Shown here: positions 1 to 7,248 of the stretch, piece by piece | How the letters are laid out: each line of letters opens with the position of its first letter | Numbering within the stretch: the first letter of the stretch is position 1 | NCBI GenBank assembly: GCA_949743325.1 | Contig: CATJTQ010000123.1 | Location: forward strand, 1 to 49,257 | Length of the DNA: 49,257 nucleotides | Origin: an uncultured Lachnospiraceae bacterium | GTDB lineage: Bacteria; Bacillota; Clostridia; Lachnospirales; Lachnospiraceae | Reading direction: 5' to 3' | Notes under the pieces: model-generated | Told to the model about the DNA's origin: nothing | The model's input: only the letters and a program-made list of their open reading frames with translations | Databases searched by the model: none | Position numbers and translations under genes: made by a program

Positions 1-770
1 AATATTCTTTCTGTATTTTTCTTAGCATTTTCTATTAATTTTTCCTCTGTCACCTTCATATATTTAGCAAGTTCCCTGACAACATATTTAATATTCTGGG
101 GTGCGTTTGTTTTGTTAAGACCAGGTACATTTCGTGGTGTTAAATAAGGTGCATCTGTCTCTACTAAAATACGATCTAATGGAATTATATGCACAGCATC
201 ACGCAATTCCTTTGCCCGTCGGTCATCACAAATCCAGCCTGTAATACCAATAGAAAATCCCATAGAAAGATATTTATCTAATATTGTTATATCACCTGTA
301 AAACAGTGTATTACTGATTTTCTGCAAATTTCTTCATGTTTTTTAAATCTTTTAATAAAATCGGCCGAGGCGCTCCTCTCATGCAGAAATAATGGCTTAT
401 TAATCTTTTCAGCTAAGACAATATGCTTTTCTAGACATCTTATCTGATTCTCTTTCGAAGAAAACATACGGTCATAATCTAAGCCGCACTCTCCAACTGC
501 AACTATTTTATCATTTTCAGATAAAATTTGTTCAATAAGCTGAAAATCTTGCTGTCTTGCACGATCTGAATTATGAGGATGTATTCCTGCTGTTCCAAAA
601 GCAGCATGTGTTTTAACAAATTCGTTTATTTTTTTATTCTCTTTCATATCTGTTCCGGTTAAAATACAGCAGACTTCATTATTTATTGCTTCCTCAATTA
701 TTTTTACAGGTTCAGGAAATTGTTTACAGAACAAGTTTAAACCTATATCGTAGTACTTTATATTTTGCAT
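1..770 (-). CDS. tatD: TatD-type metal-dependent 3'-5' DNase, 3' end cut by window edge
   Basis: Cytoplasmic TIM-barrel metallohydrolase of the TatD family, known as 3'-5' exonucleases in DNA repair and degradation. The frame is open from the ATG at 770 down to base 1, about 256 codons, so only a few C-terminal residues are missing compared with the usual ~260. Visible motifs in order are DIGLNL near the N terminus (the true TatD form, in place of the HxHxD of YcfH/YabD relatives), GIHPH, GECGLDYDR, FLHER, HCFTG, GITGWICDDRRA and ETDAPYLTPR, which carry the metal and phosphate ligands. The start is supported by a GGAGG a few bases upstream. It is divergent from the S8 protease gene at 1000. 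Family assignment is secure; the substrate is inferred from the family. Confidence 0.93.
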   Translation of the reverse strand, partial: MQNIKYYDIGLNLFCKQFPEPVKIIEEAINNEVCCILTGTDMKENKKINEFVKTHAAFGTAGIHPHNSDRARQQDFQLIEQILSENDKIVAVGECGLDYDRMFSSKENQIRCLEKHIVLAEKINKPLFLHERSASADFIKRFKKHEEICRKSVIHCFTGDITILDKYLSMGFSIGITGWICDDRRAKELRDAVHIIPLDRILVETDAPYLTPRNVPGLNKTNAPQNIKYVVRELAKYMKVTEEKLIENAKKNTERI

Positions 771-819
771 ATTCCCTCCAAATAATTAATAAATTTAATA
801 ATTTGTTTCTTTTGTACTT

Positions 820-847
820 AGTATATCATTACATTAATAAAAGTCAA
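820..847 (-). promoter_or_regulatory. Sigma-A-type promoter for tatD
   Basis: On the minus strand TTGACT (847-842) and TATACT (825-820) are separated by 16 bases, about 50 bases upstream of the tatD start. Both hexamers are one base off consensus. No start site has been measured. Confidence 0.55.
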
Positions 848-999
848 ATTTATATATTTTTTAAAGATAATATAATAATGGTAATTATGTATAAAAATTG
901 TTAAAATCATTGTTTTTATTAGTAAGATATGCTATTTTATAAATGTAAATAGTAAATAATCAGTTATATTTATTTTTTATTGAGGAAGGGAGAATTTAA

Positions 1000-2988
1000 A
1001 TGAAAAGAAAAATTATTGCTGCGATTATTTCTGGATGTATGTTGTTAAGTAATGGAGTAAGTCCATTAGAAGCAGAGACAAATGATCAAATTTGGAAAGA
1101 AAAAGTTGATGAACGTGTGTTGGAGAAGATGTCAAATTGTTCTGATAAGATAGGAATATATATTTTCTTAGAAGATTTGGATGATGAAAAAGTATCTGAA
1201 CAGCTTCTGGAACAAGGTATTGATGATAATCTTTTCACAGATAAGGAGAAATTTGAAGAAGTACTTGTTCCAGAAGTTACAGAAGAAGTTATAAGTGAAG
1301 TTGGTGTTGAAAAGGCATATGAAGTTGAGTCGAATTTGTTTGATAGTAGTAAAAAAGGTTTTTCTCTTTTAAAGGATTCGCGTTCAAGTGGAGTAACAAT
1401 AAATAAGACAATGATAGAAAGCAGGATTGAACAAAGGGTAGATAATTATAAGCAAGTAAAAAGAGAGATTATTAAAGATATGTGTCTAACATCAAATGAT
1501 GAGTTTATAGACAAAAATAATATTACTGAGAATGATATAATATATAAAAGCAGTCACAGTAAAACTTTAATTGTGAATGTCCAACCAGAAGAAATACAAA
1601 AATTTGCTCAGATGGAAGAAGTATCTTGTATAGGTTTATATGAGAAATTGGAGGTTGTTTCTAAATATGATATAATTATGGATCAGATTTGTGCGAGTAG
1701 AACTAATGGAACTAAGAGTAATGGATATACAGGAAAGGGTATAAAGATTGGAATAGTAGAAGCTAATGATGGTAGATTTGATCCTAATAATCCTCATTTG
1801 TCTGGAAATTCCAATATTCATTGTCTTAATCCTGGCAATACAACAATTTCAGAACACGCTTCAGTTGTAACTTCTGTTATTGCAGGTAAGCATGTAGATG
1901 GTTATTATATAGAAAGTGAGAATTATAGTCAAAATAATAATGAGAAACATTATAGAAAGTCTTTTGAAGGGATTGTTCCAGATGCGACAGTTTATCAAAT
2001 TGGAGCAAAATGGGAAAATGAAATTTTAGATGCAATAAATAGATTAGTTGATGAGGGAGTAGATGTAATTAATTGCAGTATAGGAGTAGCGGCAACAACA
2101 AAATATACAGCGTTTGATAAAGAAATAGATTCTTTAGTAAAAACTAATGATATAATCTTTGTTAATGCAGCAGGGAATGAAGGAGAATTTATTGATAAGT
2201 GTATTACTTCTCCTGGTTATGCATATAATGTAATAACTGTAGGAAATCTTAAGACAGTTGGTGATGATGGAAATGGGATGATTTATCCGTATGCTGCAAA
2301 TAGTCAATCTTCATTTAAAGAACCTTCTTATCAAGCAAATAAACCAGATATTTCTGCTCCTGGTACAAATGTCTTTGTAGCTTCTTGCAAAGATAGTTCA
2401 GGAGAAATCGGTTTTTTAAAAAGAACAGGTACAAGTTTATCAGCTCCTTTGGTGACAGGTGTTATTGCACAGATGCTTCAGGCTAATGTTTATTTAAAAG
2501 CAAATCCTACAATGGTAAAGGCAAAATTACTGTTGGCTGCACGAGATAATGTAATAAATTCTACGGATAATTCTTTTAATGGAAAACATTTAAGAGATAA
2601 GACGGGAGCTGGTATGGTTGATGCAGAGGATTCAGTTGAGTTGGTAACAAATAACTATGACAATGCTCAAATTAAATCAATTAATGTAGGTGAAATGAAA
2701 ACAGTAGCAAAGAAACAATTTGTTGATACACAGAAAGTAAGGATTGTAATGGTTTTTGATAATCCAAATAATATATTAATAAATTCTCGTGATGATGTTG
2801 ATGATATAGATTTATATTTGAAAGATAGTAATGGAACTATATTGGCAAGTTCAACATCAGCTAATAATAACGTAGAAATAATAGAATATTATATTACGAA
2901 GACAGGGTATTATTCTATTGATGTTAAAGCATATAAGAGAGCTAAAAATTATAAAGGCATGCCAACAATAAGCATTGCTTGGGAATAA
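1000..2988 (+). CDS. Secreted subtilisin-like (S8) serine protease with Glu at the catalytic Asp position
   Basis: Predicted extracellular endopeptidase, 662 residues. Residues 1-25 form a signal peptide (lysines, hydrophobic core, PLEA before the likely cut). Residues ~30-220 are an acidic, prodomain-like region of unknown fold. The S8 catalytic domain spans ~240-550: His286 in SEHASVVTSVIAG, oxyanion Asn393 in VNAAGNEG and nucleophile Ser479 in GTSLSAP are present. The first triad position, normally Asp in a V-[IV]-D-T-G motif, reads GIVEAND, so Glu254 stands there and Asp257 lies three residues on. Residues ~560-662 resemble a pre-peptidase C-terminal (PPC) beta domain with an acidic DDVDDIDLYL stretch. 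No LPXTG or S-layer anchor is visible. RBS GAAGGGAG precedes the ATG. The next gene begins 20 bases downstream, so the two are probably co-transcribed. Activity is uncertain because of the Glu. Confidence 0.88.
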   Translation: MKRKIIAAIISGCMLLSNGVSPLEAETNDQIWKEKVDERVLEKMSNCSDKIGIYIFLEDLDDEKVSEQLLEQGIDDNLFTDKEKFEEVLVPEVTEEVISEVGVEKAYEVESNLFDSSKKGFSLLKDSRSSGVTINKTMIESRIEQRVDNYKQVKREIIKDMCLTSNDEFIDKNNITENDIIYKSSHSKTLIVNVQPEEIQKFAQMEEVSCIGLYEKLEVVSKYDIIMDQICASRTNGTKSNGYTGKGIKIGIVEANDGRFDPNNPHLSGNSNIHCLNPGNTTISEHASVVTSVIAGKHVDGYYIESENYSQNNNEKHYRKSFEGIVPDATVYQIGAKWENEILDAINRLVDEGVDVINCSIGVAATTKYTAFDKEIDSLVKTNDIIFVNAAGNEGEFIDKCITSPGYAYNVITVGNLKTVGDDGNGMIYPYAANSQSSFKEPSYQANKPDISAPGTNVFVASCKDSSGEIGFLKRTGTSLSAPLVTGVIAQMLQANVYLKANPTMVKAKLLLAARDNVINSTDNSFNGKHLRDKTGAGMVDAEDSVELVTNNYDNAQIKSINVGEMKTVAKKQFVDTQKVRIVMVFDNPNNILINSRDDVDDIDLYLKDSNGTILASSTSANNNVEIIEYYITKTGYYSIDVKAYKRAKNYKGMPTISIAWE

Positions 2989-3008
2989 AAATTATGGGAG
3001 GTATATAT

Positions 3009-4757
3009 ATGAAGAAAAGATATTATGGGATTTTTCTGATAGTATTTTTGATTATGTTTATTATCAATTTAAGCAAAACAGGCACTACATATGCACAGCT
3101 TTCTGAATTTAGCCAGGAGGAGCAGGGAACGGTTATAAAAAGCGGAGATTGTGGGAGTACTGAGGAAGATAATGTTAAGTTTAATTTGTATGAGGATGGA
3201 ACACTTTATATTTTTGGCGAGGGAGCAATTGCGGATGATGCTTTCTATGATATAAAAAAAGAAGTAGTCAAAGTAATAGTCGATGAGGGGATAACCTCAA
3301 TAGGATTAAATGTATTTTTAGATTTCAGTGAGATGATATCTGTTGAGATTTCTTCAACTGTTGAAAGTATTGGTATGGCGTCAGTTCCTGTAAATGGATT
3401 TTTTTATGGCAGCTATGGAACACCTTTTTTATATTGCAATAAGTTGGAAAGTATAAAAGTATCTCCTGATAATAAGGTATATGAGAGCAGGGAAGAATGT
3501 AATGCGTTAATTGATAAGAAAAGTCAGGTATTGGTAGGAGGATGTAAAAATTCATTTATTCCAGAGGGTATTGAATATATTGGAAAAGGTGCGTTTTTTG
3601 GCTGTGAAGGTCTTACTGCTATTGTAATTCCAGACAGCGTTTTATCTATTGAAAGCAGTGCATTTGAAGATTGTACAGGTTTAGAAACAGTTAAGTTATC
3701 GGATAATTTAACTGATATTGGAGTATGTGCATTTAGAGGCTGTTGCAGTTTATCTGAAATTGAGTTTCCTAATCATTTGGAAGCAATAGATAAATATGCT
3801 TTTGAGGGATGTTTAGAATTGTCAGATTTTAAGATTCCATATAGTTTAAATGCAATTGGAGAGAGGGCATTTTTTAATTGCTCTAATTTGCGAAAAATAA
3901 TTATTCCATCGACTCTTGAAGAGGTAGGTGCTTCTGCGTTTGCTGTGGAAGGATTACTGCTCTGTTTCGAGGAAGACTTAAATGTTAACCCATTTAATAT
4001 TGCATTTAATATTAAGATGCCAATAAAAGAAAACAGCAGTACTACAAAAAATAATGCCATACAAGTGGCTTATGGTGATTTTGACGGTGATGGAAAGGTT
4101 ACATTGGGGGATGTAACCAAGGGATTAAAGCTTGCTTTAAATATTGAGGAAACTACTGAAGAGAATCTTCTTTATTGTGGTGTAGATTCTGATAAAGTTC
4201 AGCTTATGGATGTTTCACAGTATCTTAAAGTGGCGTTGGGAATTGAAGAATTGGTAAAGGGAAAAGCATATGTTAAGATGCCGGATACATACAGTGCAAG
4301 AATTAGAGTTTTGGGTGATGCTTTATTGCTTACAGAGTTTGAAGGCGAGCAAGATATCTGCGGTTTAACAGAAGACATGTATGATAACAATATAAATATT
4401 GAAAGTTCACATATAAGTGTAAGCAAAGTTAAGGATATAAAGAATTTATCATTGCTTCAGAAATTAACACTTATGCAGATGTATGGCATAAATAAAGAAG
4501 ATTTAGTGAGAAAATATTTTTATAAGGTTACTTTTCCTTGCAGCTATGATTATGATTTAGATAATTTGCGTATGGCAATAACAGGACATGAAGCAACAAA
4601 TAGTGGTGAGATTATATTGGATTTTGGATTGACAGATATAGTAAATACAAATTTAGACCAAACAAGAACATTTTATTTTATGGTATCAAAGAACATGGTT
4701 GGTTATGATGAGAAGCCGGAATTTAGATGTGTAAATTATTATGGTAAGAAATGGTAG
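3009..4757 (+). CDS. Secreted BspA-type leucine-rich-repeat protein with dockerin-like module
   Basis: Predicted extracellular protein of 582 residues using the ATG at 3009; GGGAGG lies 8 bases upstream, and an upstream in-frame TTG at 2979 overlaps the protease gene and has no RBS. Residues 1-30 are a long signal peptide. Residues ~45-80 match the header common to Firmicutes BspA-like proteins (SGDCGS, DGTLYIFGEG). Residues ~90-315 hold LRR_5-type repeats with the pattern IP..V..I...AF..C..L. Residues 354-415 look like a type I dockerin: a first calcium loop DFDGDGKVTLGD and a second, more degenerate loop GVDSDKVQLMD, each followed by a KxALxI helix. Residues ~425-582 are an unrecognised beta-rich domain. 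Known LRR_5 proteins bind host or surface ligands and dockerins bind cohesins; no cohesin is in the window. It sits directly behind the S8 protease, so a shared extracellular role is likely but unproven. Confidence 0.85.
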   Translation: MKKRYYGIFLIVFLIMFIINLSKTGTTYAQLSEFSQEEQGTVIKSGDCGSTEEDNVKFNLYEDGTLYIFGEGAIADDAFYDIKKEVVKVIVDEGITSIGLNVFLDFSEMISVEISSTVESIGMASVPVNGFFYGSYGTPFLYCNKLESIKVSPDNKVYESREECNALIDKKSQVLVGGCKNSFIPEGIEYIGKGAFFGCEGLTAIVIPDSVLSIESSAFEDCTGLETVKLSDNLTDIGVCAFRGCCSLSEIEFPNHLEAIDKYAFEGCLELSDFKIPYSLNAIGERAFFNCSNLRKIIIPSTLEEVGASAFAVEGLLLCFEEDLNVNPFNIAFNIKMPIKENSSTTKNNAIQVAYGDFDGDGKVTLGDVTKGLKLALNIEETTEENLLYCGVDSDKVQLMDVSQYLKVALGIEELVKGKAYVKMPDTYSARIRVLGDALLLTEFEGEQDICGLTEDMYDNNINIESSHISVSKVKDIKNLSLLQKLTLMQMYGINKEDLVRKYFYKVTFPCSYDYDLDNLRMAITGHEATNSGEIILDFGLTDIVNTNLDQTRTFYFMVSKNMVGYDEKPEFRCVNYYGKKW

Positions 4758-4775
4758 CTTTTTGTGGAAGGATAG

Positions 4776-4796
4776 CCGATTAACTTTGTTAATTGG
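4776..4796 (+). terminator. Weak hairpin after the LRR/dockerin gene
   Basis: Arms CCGATTAAC and GTTAATTGG pair around a TTT loop with one G-U pair, 18 bases after the stop. There is no good U-tract (TTTAGG follows), so it may be only a partial terminator or pause. Confidence 0.3.
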
Positions 4797-4840
4797 TTTA
4801 GGTGTATTTATAATTCATATAAGAGAAAAGAGGTAAAATA

Positions 4841-5431
4841 ATGGACGAAAATCAATTGTTTATGAAGAATTTAGAAGTGGATGAAGTACCATGGCACAGA
4901 TTGTCAACTCCTTATGGACGTGCAACAGAGTTTCCTAAATGTTTTAATATATTATTTAAAATGGAAAATATGGATAAAGTGAAAGAGGCTCTTTTTACGC
5001 TTGAAAGCAACACAGAACATCAGAGTACACTGTGGCATTCGGCTCCTTTTACAATGATCTTCTTAGCGAAGCTTTTTGAGCGTGCGGCTGCCAAATATAA
5101 ACATAATAAAGCGGCACATTATATTGTTGAATCGCTGTTAGATTTTTTTGGTCTGATGGTTGAATGCTTTCATGATATTGACAGTATGGAAAATACTGAC
5201 CCTTTGGAGCGATTTGAAGATATGCTAAATGAAGATTATTTGTGGTCTGAGGAATATGACGAGGAAGAAGATGAAATGCGATATGAAGATGGAGAAGTCT
5301 TTTCTGATGACCTGTTTTACAGTTTTTATTATTATTCATATCAGGCAGTTGTGTATTGTAAACCTATATTAAAACATTTAGAAGACTCCCCTTTTAAAGA
5401 TTCTGTTAAAGAGCTATTGGAACTTTTATAG
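4841..5431 (+). CDS. Acidic protein of unknown function, HEAT-repeat/immunity-like N terminus
   Basis: A 196-residue cytoplasmic protein with no signal peptide or membrane segment; an AAAGAGG stretch precedes the ATG. I do not recognise a named family with confidence. Residues ~15-75 (VPWHRLSTPYGRA, then EFP, then TEHQSTLWHSAPFTMIFLAKL) resemble from memory a domain seen in actinobacterial HEAT-repeat proteins of the form W..L..aYG.A.d.P, then WHQGT.Y.AT...PFL. Those are sometimes near toxin loci, but no function is established. Residues ~125-160 are very acidic (SEEYDEEEDEM), and the rest is predicted helical. It follows the two secreted-protein genes by 83 bases and is followed by a long inverted repeat. 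It could be an immunity or adaptor protein; this is a guess. Confidence 0.7.
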   Translation: MDENQLFMKNLEVDEVPWHRLSTPYGRATEFPKCFNILFKMENMDKVKEALFTLESNTEHQSTLWHSAPFTMIFLAKLFERAAAKYKHNKAAHYIVESLLDFFGLMVECFHDIDSMENTDPLERFEDMLNEDYLWSEEYDEEEDEMRYEDGEVFSDDLFYSFYYYSYQAVVYCKPILKHLEDSPFKDSVKELLELL

Positions 5432-5450
5432 ATATTTTTTTATTCATATG

Positions 5451-5507
5451 AACAACCAATCTTTATGAATCAAGTTATATACAAATTATTTATAAAGATT
5501 GGTTGTT
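5451..5507. repeat. Perfect 16-bp inverted repeat between convergent genes
   Basis: Left arm AACAACCAATCTTTAT (5451-5466) and right arm ATAAAGATTGGTTGTT (5492-5507) are exact complements around a 25-base AT-rich loop. It lies between convergent genes ending at 5431 (plus) and 5587 (minus), so a bidirectional transcription-end structure is the simplest reading, although neither strand shows a U-tract after the stem. Confidence 0.75.
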
Positions 5508-5586
5508 ATTGATATGTGGTAATTACATAATAAAATTTCAATTTAGATACATATTATAAAAAACAGACGAATATATTATACAAAGT

Positions 5587-6966
5587 TTAGAAAATAGTAG
5601 ATTTAACAGGATTTAGTCTATCAAAGAACCGGTCAATTTCCTTTTTTATTATCTCGGGTGGCAGTGATTTAGACAGATATCCATCTGGTTTAAGTGCAAT
5701 TACCTTTCTTACGCATTCTCTGTCAACACGACTTGTAAGAAAGATCACAGGAATATCGGCAAAATCGTTTTCTGAACGAATCATTTCCAAAACCTGGCTG
5801 CCATTGCAGACAGGCATTTCATAATCCAGCAGAATAAGGTCAGGCCGATCCAGTGTAATTCCTCGGATTGTAGATAATCCGGACTTGGCGGTCAATACCT
5901 CGTAATCATTTCCCAGCAGTTCATGCATAGCTAACAGAATAAAATCAGAATCATCAACTACCATAACTTTACGTTTATGTCTGTTTGCTGCTTTAATAGT
6001 TTCATTCTGTTTAAGGTATCCCGCTACTTTTGTCATAGCATTTTCTGTTAAAATTGAAACATCATCCTCACTAAGAAACTTATCAGAAGATGTCATACAA
6101 AACGCAAAATATCCTTTTTTAGTATCAAATAACAGGCTGAACTGTGGGCTTAGCTTCTCAAATATTTTTTGAAATTGTTCATACGTCAACAGCTGTTCCT
6201 CAACAATATCAAATGACTCAGAATTCGAAAAATGTTTTTTTATGTGTTCAATCATCTGTTGTGCGGCAAATCTGGATGTATTTATCATCAAATCATTTAT
6301 AGTTTCGTTTTTTGAATGCAGCACATTGCCAACTGTACTGACAATTAATTGTTCTTCAAAAATGAAGAAGAATTCACGACATTTCTGTTCCTTTGTGCAG
6401 CAGATTAATCGGTAATAAATACCGTTTCCAAACTTCTCACCGCCATAGCAATCACTTATAAGTTCAGATTCTAATTGAAACATTTTATATAATAGGTTGG
6501 CAATTATCTGTTCCATAACCGCTTGTTCTTCGCCAGTAAGCAGCTGTTCCCATTGTTTGATTGTCTCACCGCTTACTATCATATGATCTTCAATCAATGT
6601 ATGTCCGACAAGCCATCCGACACAGACACCTAGAAAATGATTAATAGAATTTTCTGAATAGTCAGTTAGTTCTAGTTCTTTTTCCAATGCGGGCAGTGTA
6701 CGCTCGCGAAAATTGTTATGAATGTGTCTATGCGTTTCAAGCCCGGCATAGTCAATTGAGGTCATATAAGCTTCCTCATCGGCAAAATGCTGACATGTGT
6801 GTTCTTTGAAGTATTTCACCGCCTCTTGACAGAGCCAGTGACTCTTCTCTGTTTGTTGTCTTAAACCAAACAACTTATTTAGGATGCGAAACAGTTTTTG
6901 ATGCTGCTCATCAATAAGCTCAACTCCAATATTAAATCGTTTATTCCAAACTAATTTATTTTCCAT
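5587..6966 (-). CDS. Bacteriohemerythrin / CheX-like / response-regulator receiver fusion
   Basis: A 459-residue soluble protein joining three modules. Residues ~5-135 are hemerythrin: likely di-iron ligands are His22 (DEQHQKLF), His56/His60 and Glu64 (HFADEE), His79/His83 and His122/Asp127 (HTLIEDH). Hemerythrins bind O2, NO or iron. Residues ~145-325 resemble a CheX/CheC-type phosphatase or chemotaxis domain (TVGNVLH, then NDLMINTSRFAAQQMIEHI); this is weaker. Residues ~332-450 are a receiver: acidic pair Asp338/Asp339, phospho-acceptor Asp381 (LLDYEMP), Thr411 and Lys433. There is no DNA-binding output domain. The start at 6966 is chosen because AGGAG lies just upstream; 11 extra in-frame codons upstream lack an RBS. 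The gene is monocistronic and divergent from miaB. A role in oxygen or NO sensing linked to motility or signalling is an inference. Confidence 0.86.
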   Translation of the reverse strand: MENKLVWNKRFNIGVELIDEQHQKLFRILNKLFGLRQQTEKSHWLCQEAVKYFKEHTCQHFADEEAYMTSIDYAGLETHRHIHNNFRERTLPALEKELELTDYSENSINHFLGVCVGWLVGHTLIEDHMIVSGETIKQWEQLLTGEEQAVMEQIIANLLYKMFQLESELISDCYGGEKFGNGIYYRLICCTKEQKCREFFFIFEEQLIVSTVGNVLHSKNETINDLMINTSRFAAQQMIEHIKKHFSNSESFDIVEEQLLTYEQFQKIFEKLSPQFSLLFDTKKGYFAFCMTSSDKFLSEDDVSILTENAMTKVAGYLKQNETIKAANRHKRKVMVVDDSDFILLAMHELLGNDYEVLTAKSGLSTIRGITLDRPDLILLDYEMPVCNGSQVLEMIRSENDFADIPVIFLTSRVDRECVRKVIALKPDGYLSKSLPPEIIKKEIDRFFDRLNPVKSTIF

Positions 6967-7044
6967 TTTTACTCCTTTTTGGCTATATATAATAAACATT
7001 ATTTAATATCAAAAAAATAGTTTGTTAATATATTTTATTCTGTA

Positions 7045-7051
7045 TGTCGAA
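7045..7051 (+). promoter_or_regulatory. Possible Spo0A box
   Basis: TGTCGAA matches the core Spo0A binding site known from Bacillus and Clostridia. It lies between the divergent hemerythrin and miaB genes, about 80 bases from the former's start. A 7-mer recurs by chance several times in a window this size, so support is weak. Confidence 0.2.
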
Positions 7052-7124
7052 AAATGTCCCTTTTGCTGAATTAAAAACAATTATATGCTAATATAAAGGA
7101 TGTGGAAATTATGTTGAAAAGCAC

Positions 7125-7153
7125 TTGAGGTTTATGCTGTTTTGATATAAAAT
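7125..7153 (+). promoter_or_regulatory. Candidate promoter for miaB
   Basis: TTGAGG (7125-7130) and TAAAAT (7148-7153) are spaced by 17 bases, about 95 bases upstream of the miaB ATG. The match is moderate. Confidence 0.4.
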
Positions 7154-7248
7154 AAATAAGCTATCAGGTTTAAACAATAACAATAAGGGATTAGAATCTA
7201 CAACATTATAAATATTACAAGTTTTAATTATAGTTGGAGGAATTAATT

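Noticed and set aside
2979-3008. Upstream TTG start for the LRR/dockerin protein
   Set aside because: It lies inside the protease gene, has no RBS, and would put the real RBS inside the coding sequence and spoil the signal peptide.
7000-7248. Possible riboswitch or structured leader upstream of miaB
   Set aside because: I could not fit any known riboswitch core or terminator/antiterminator pair; only a promoter-like pair and an RBS are visible.
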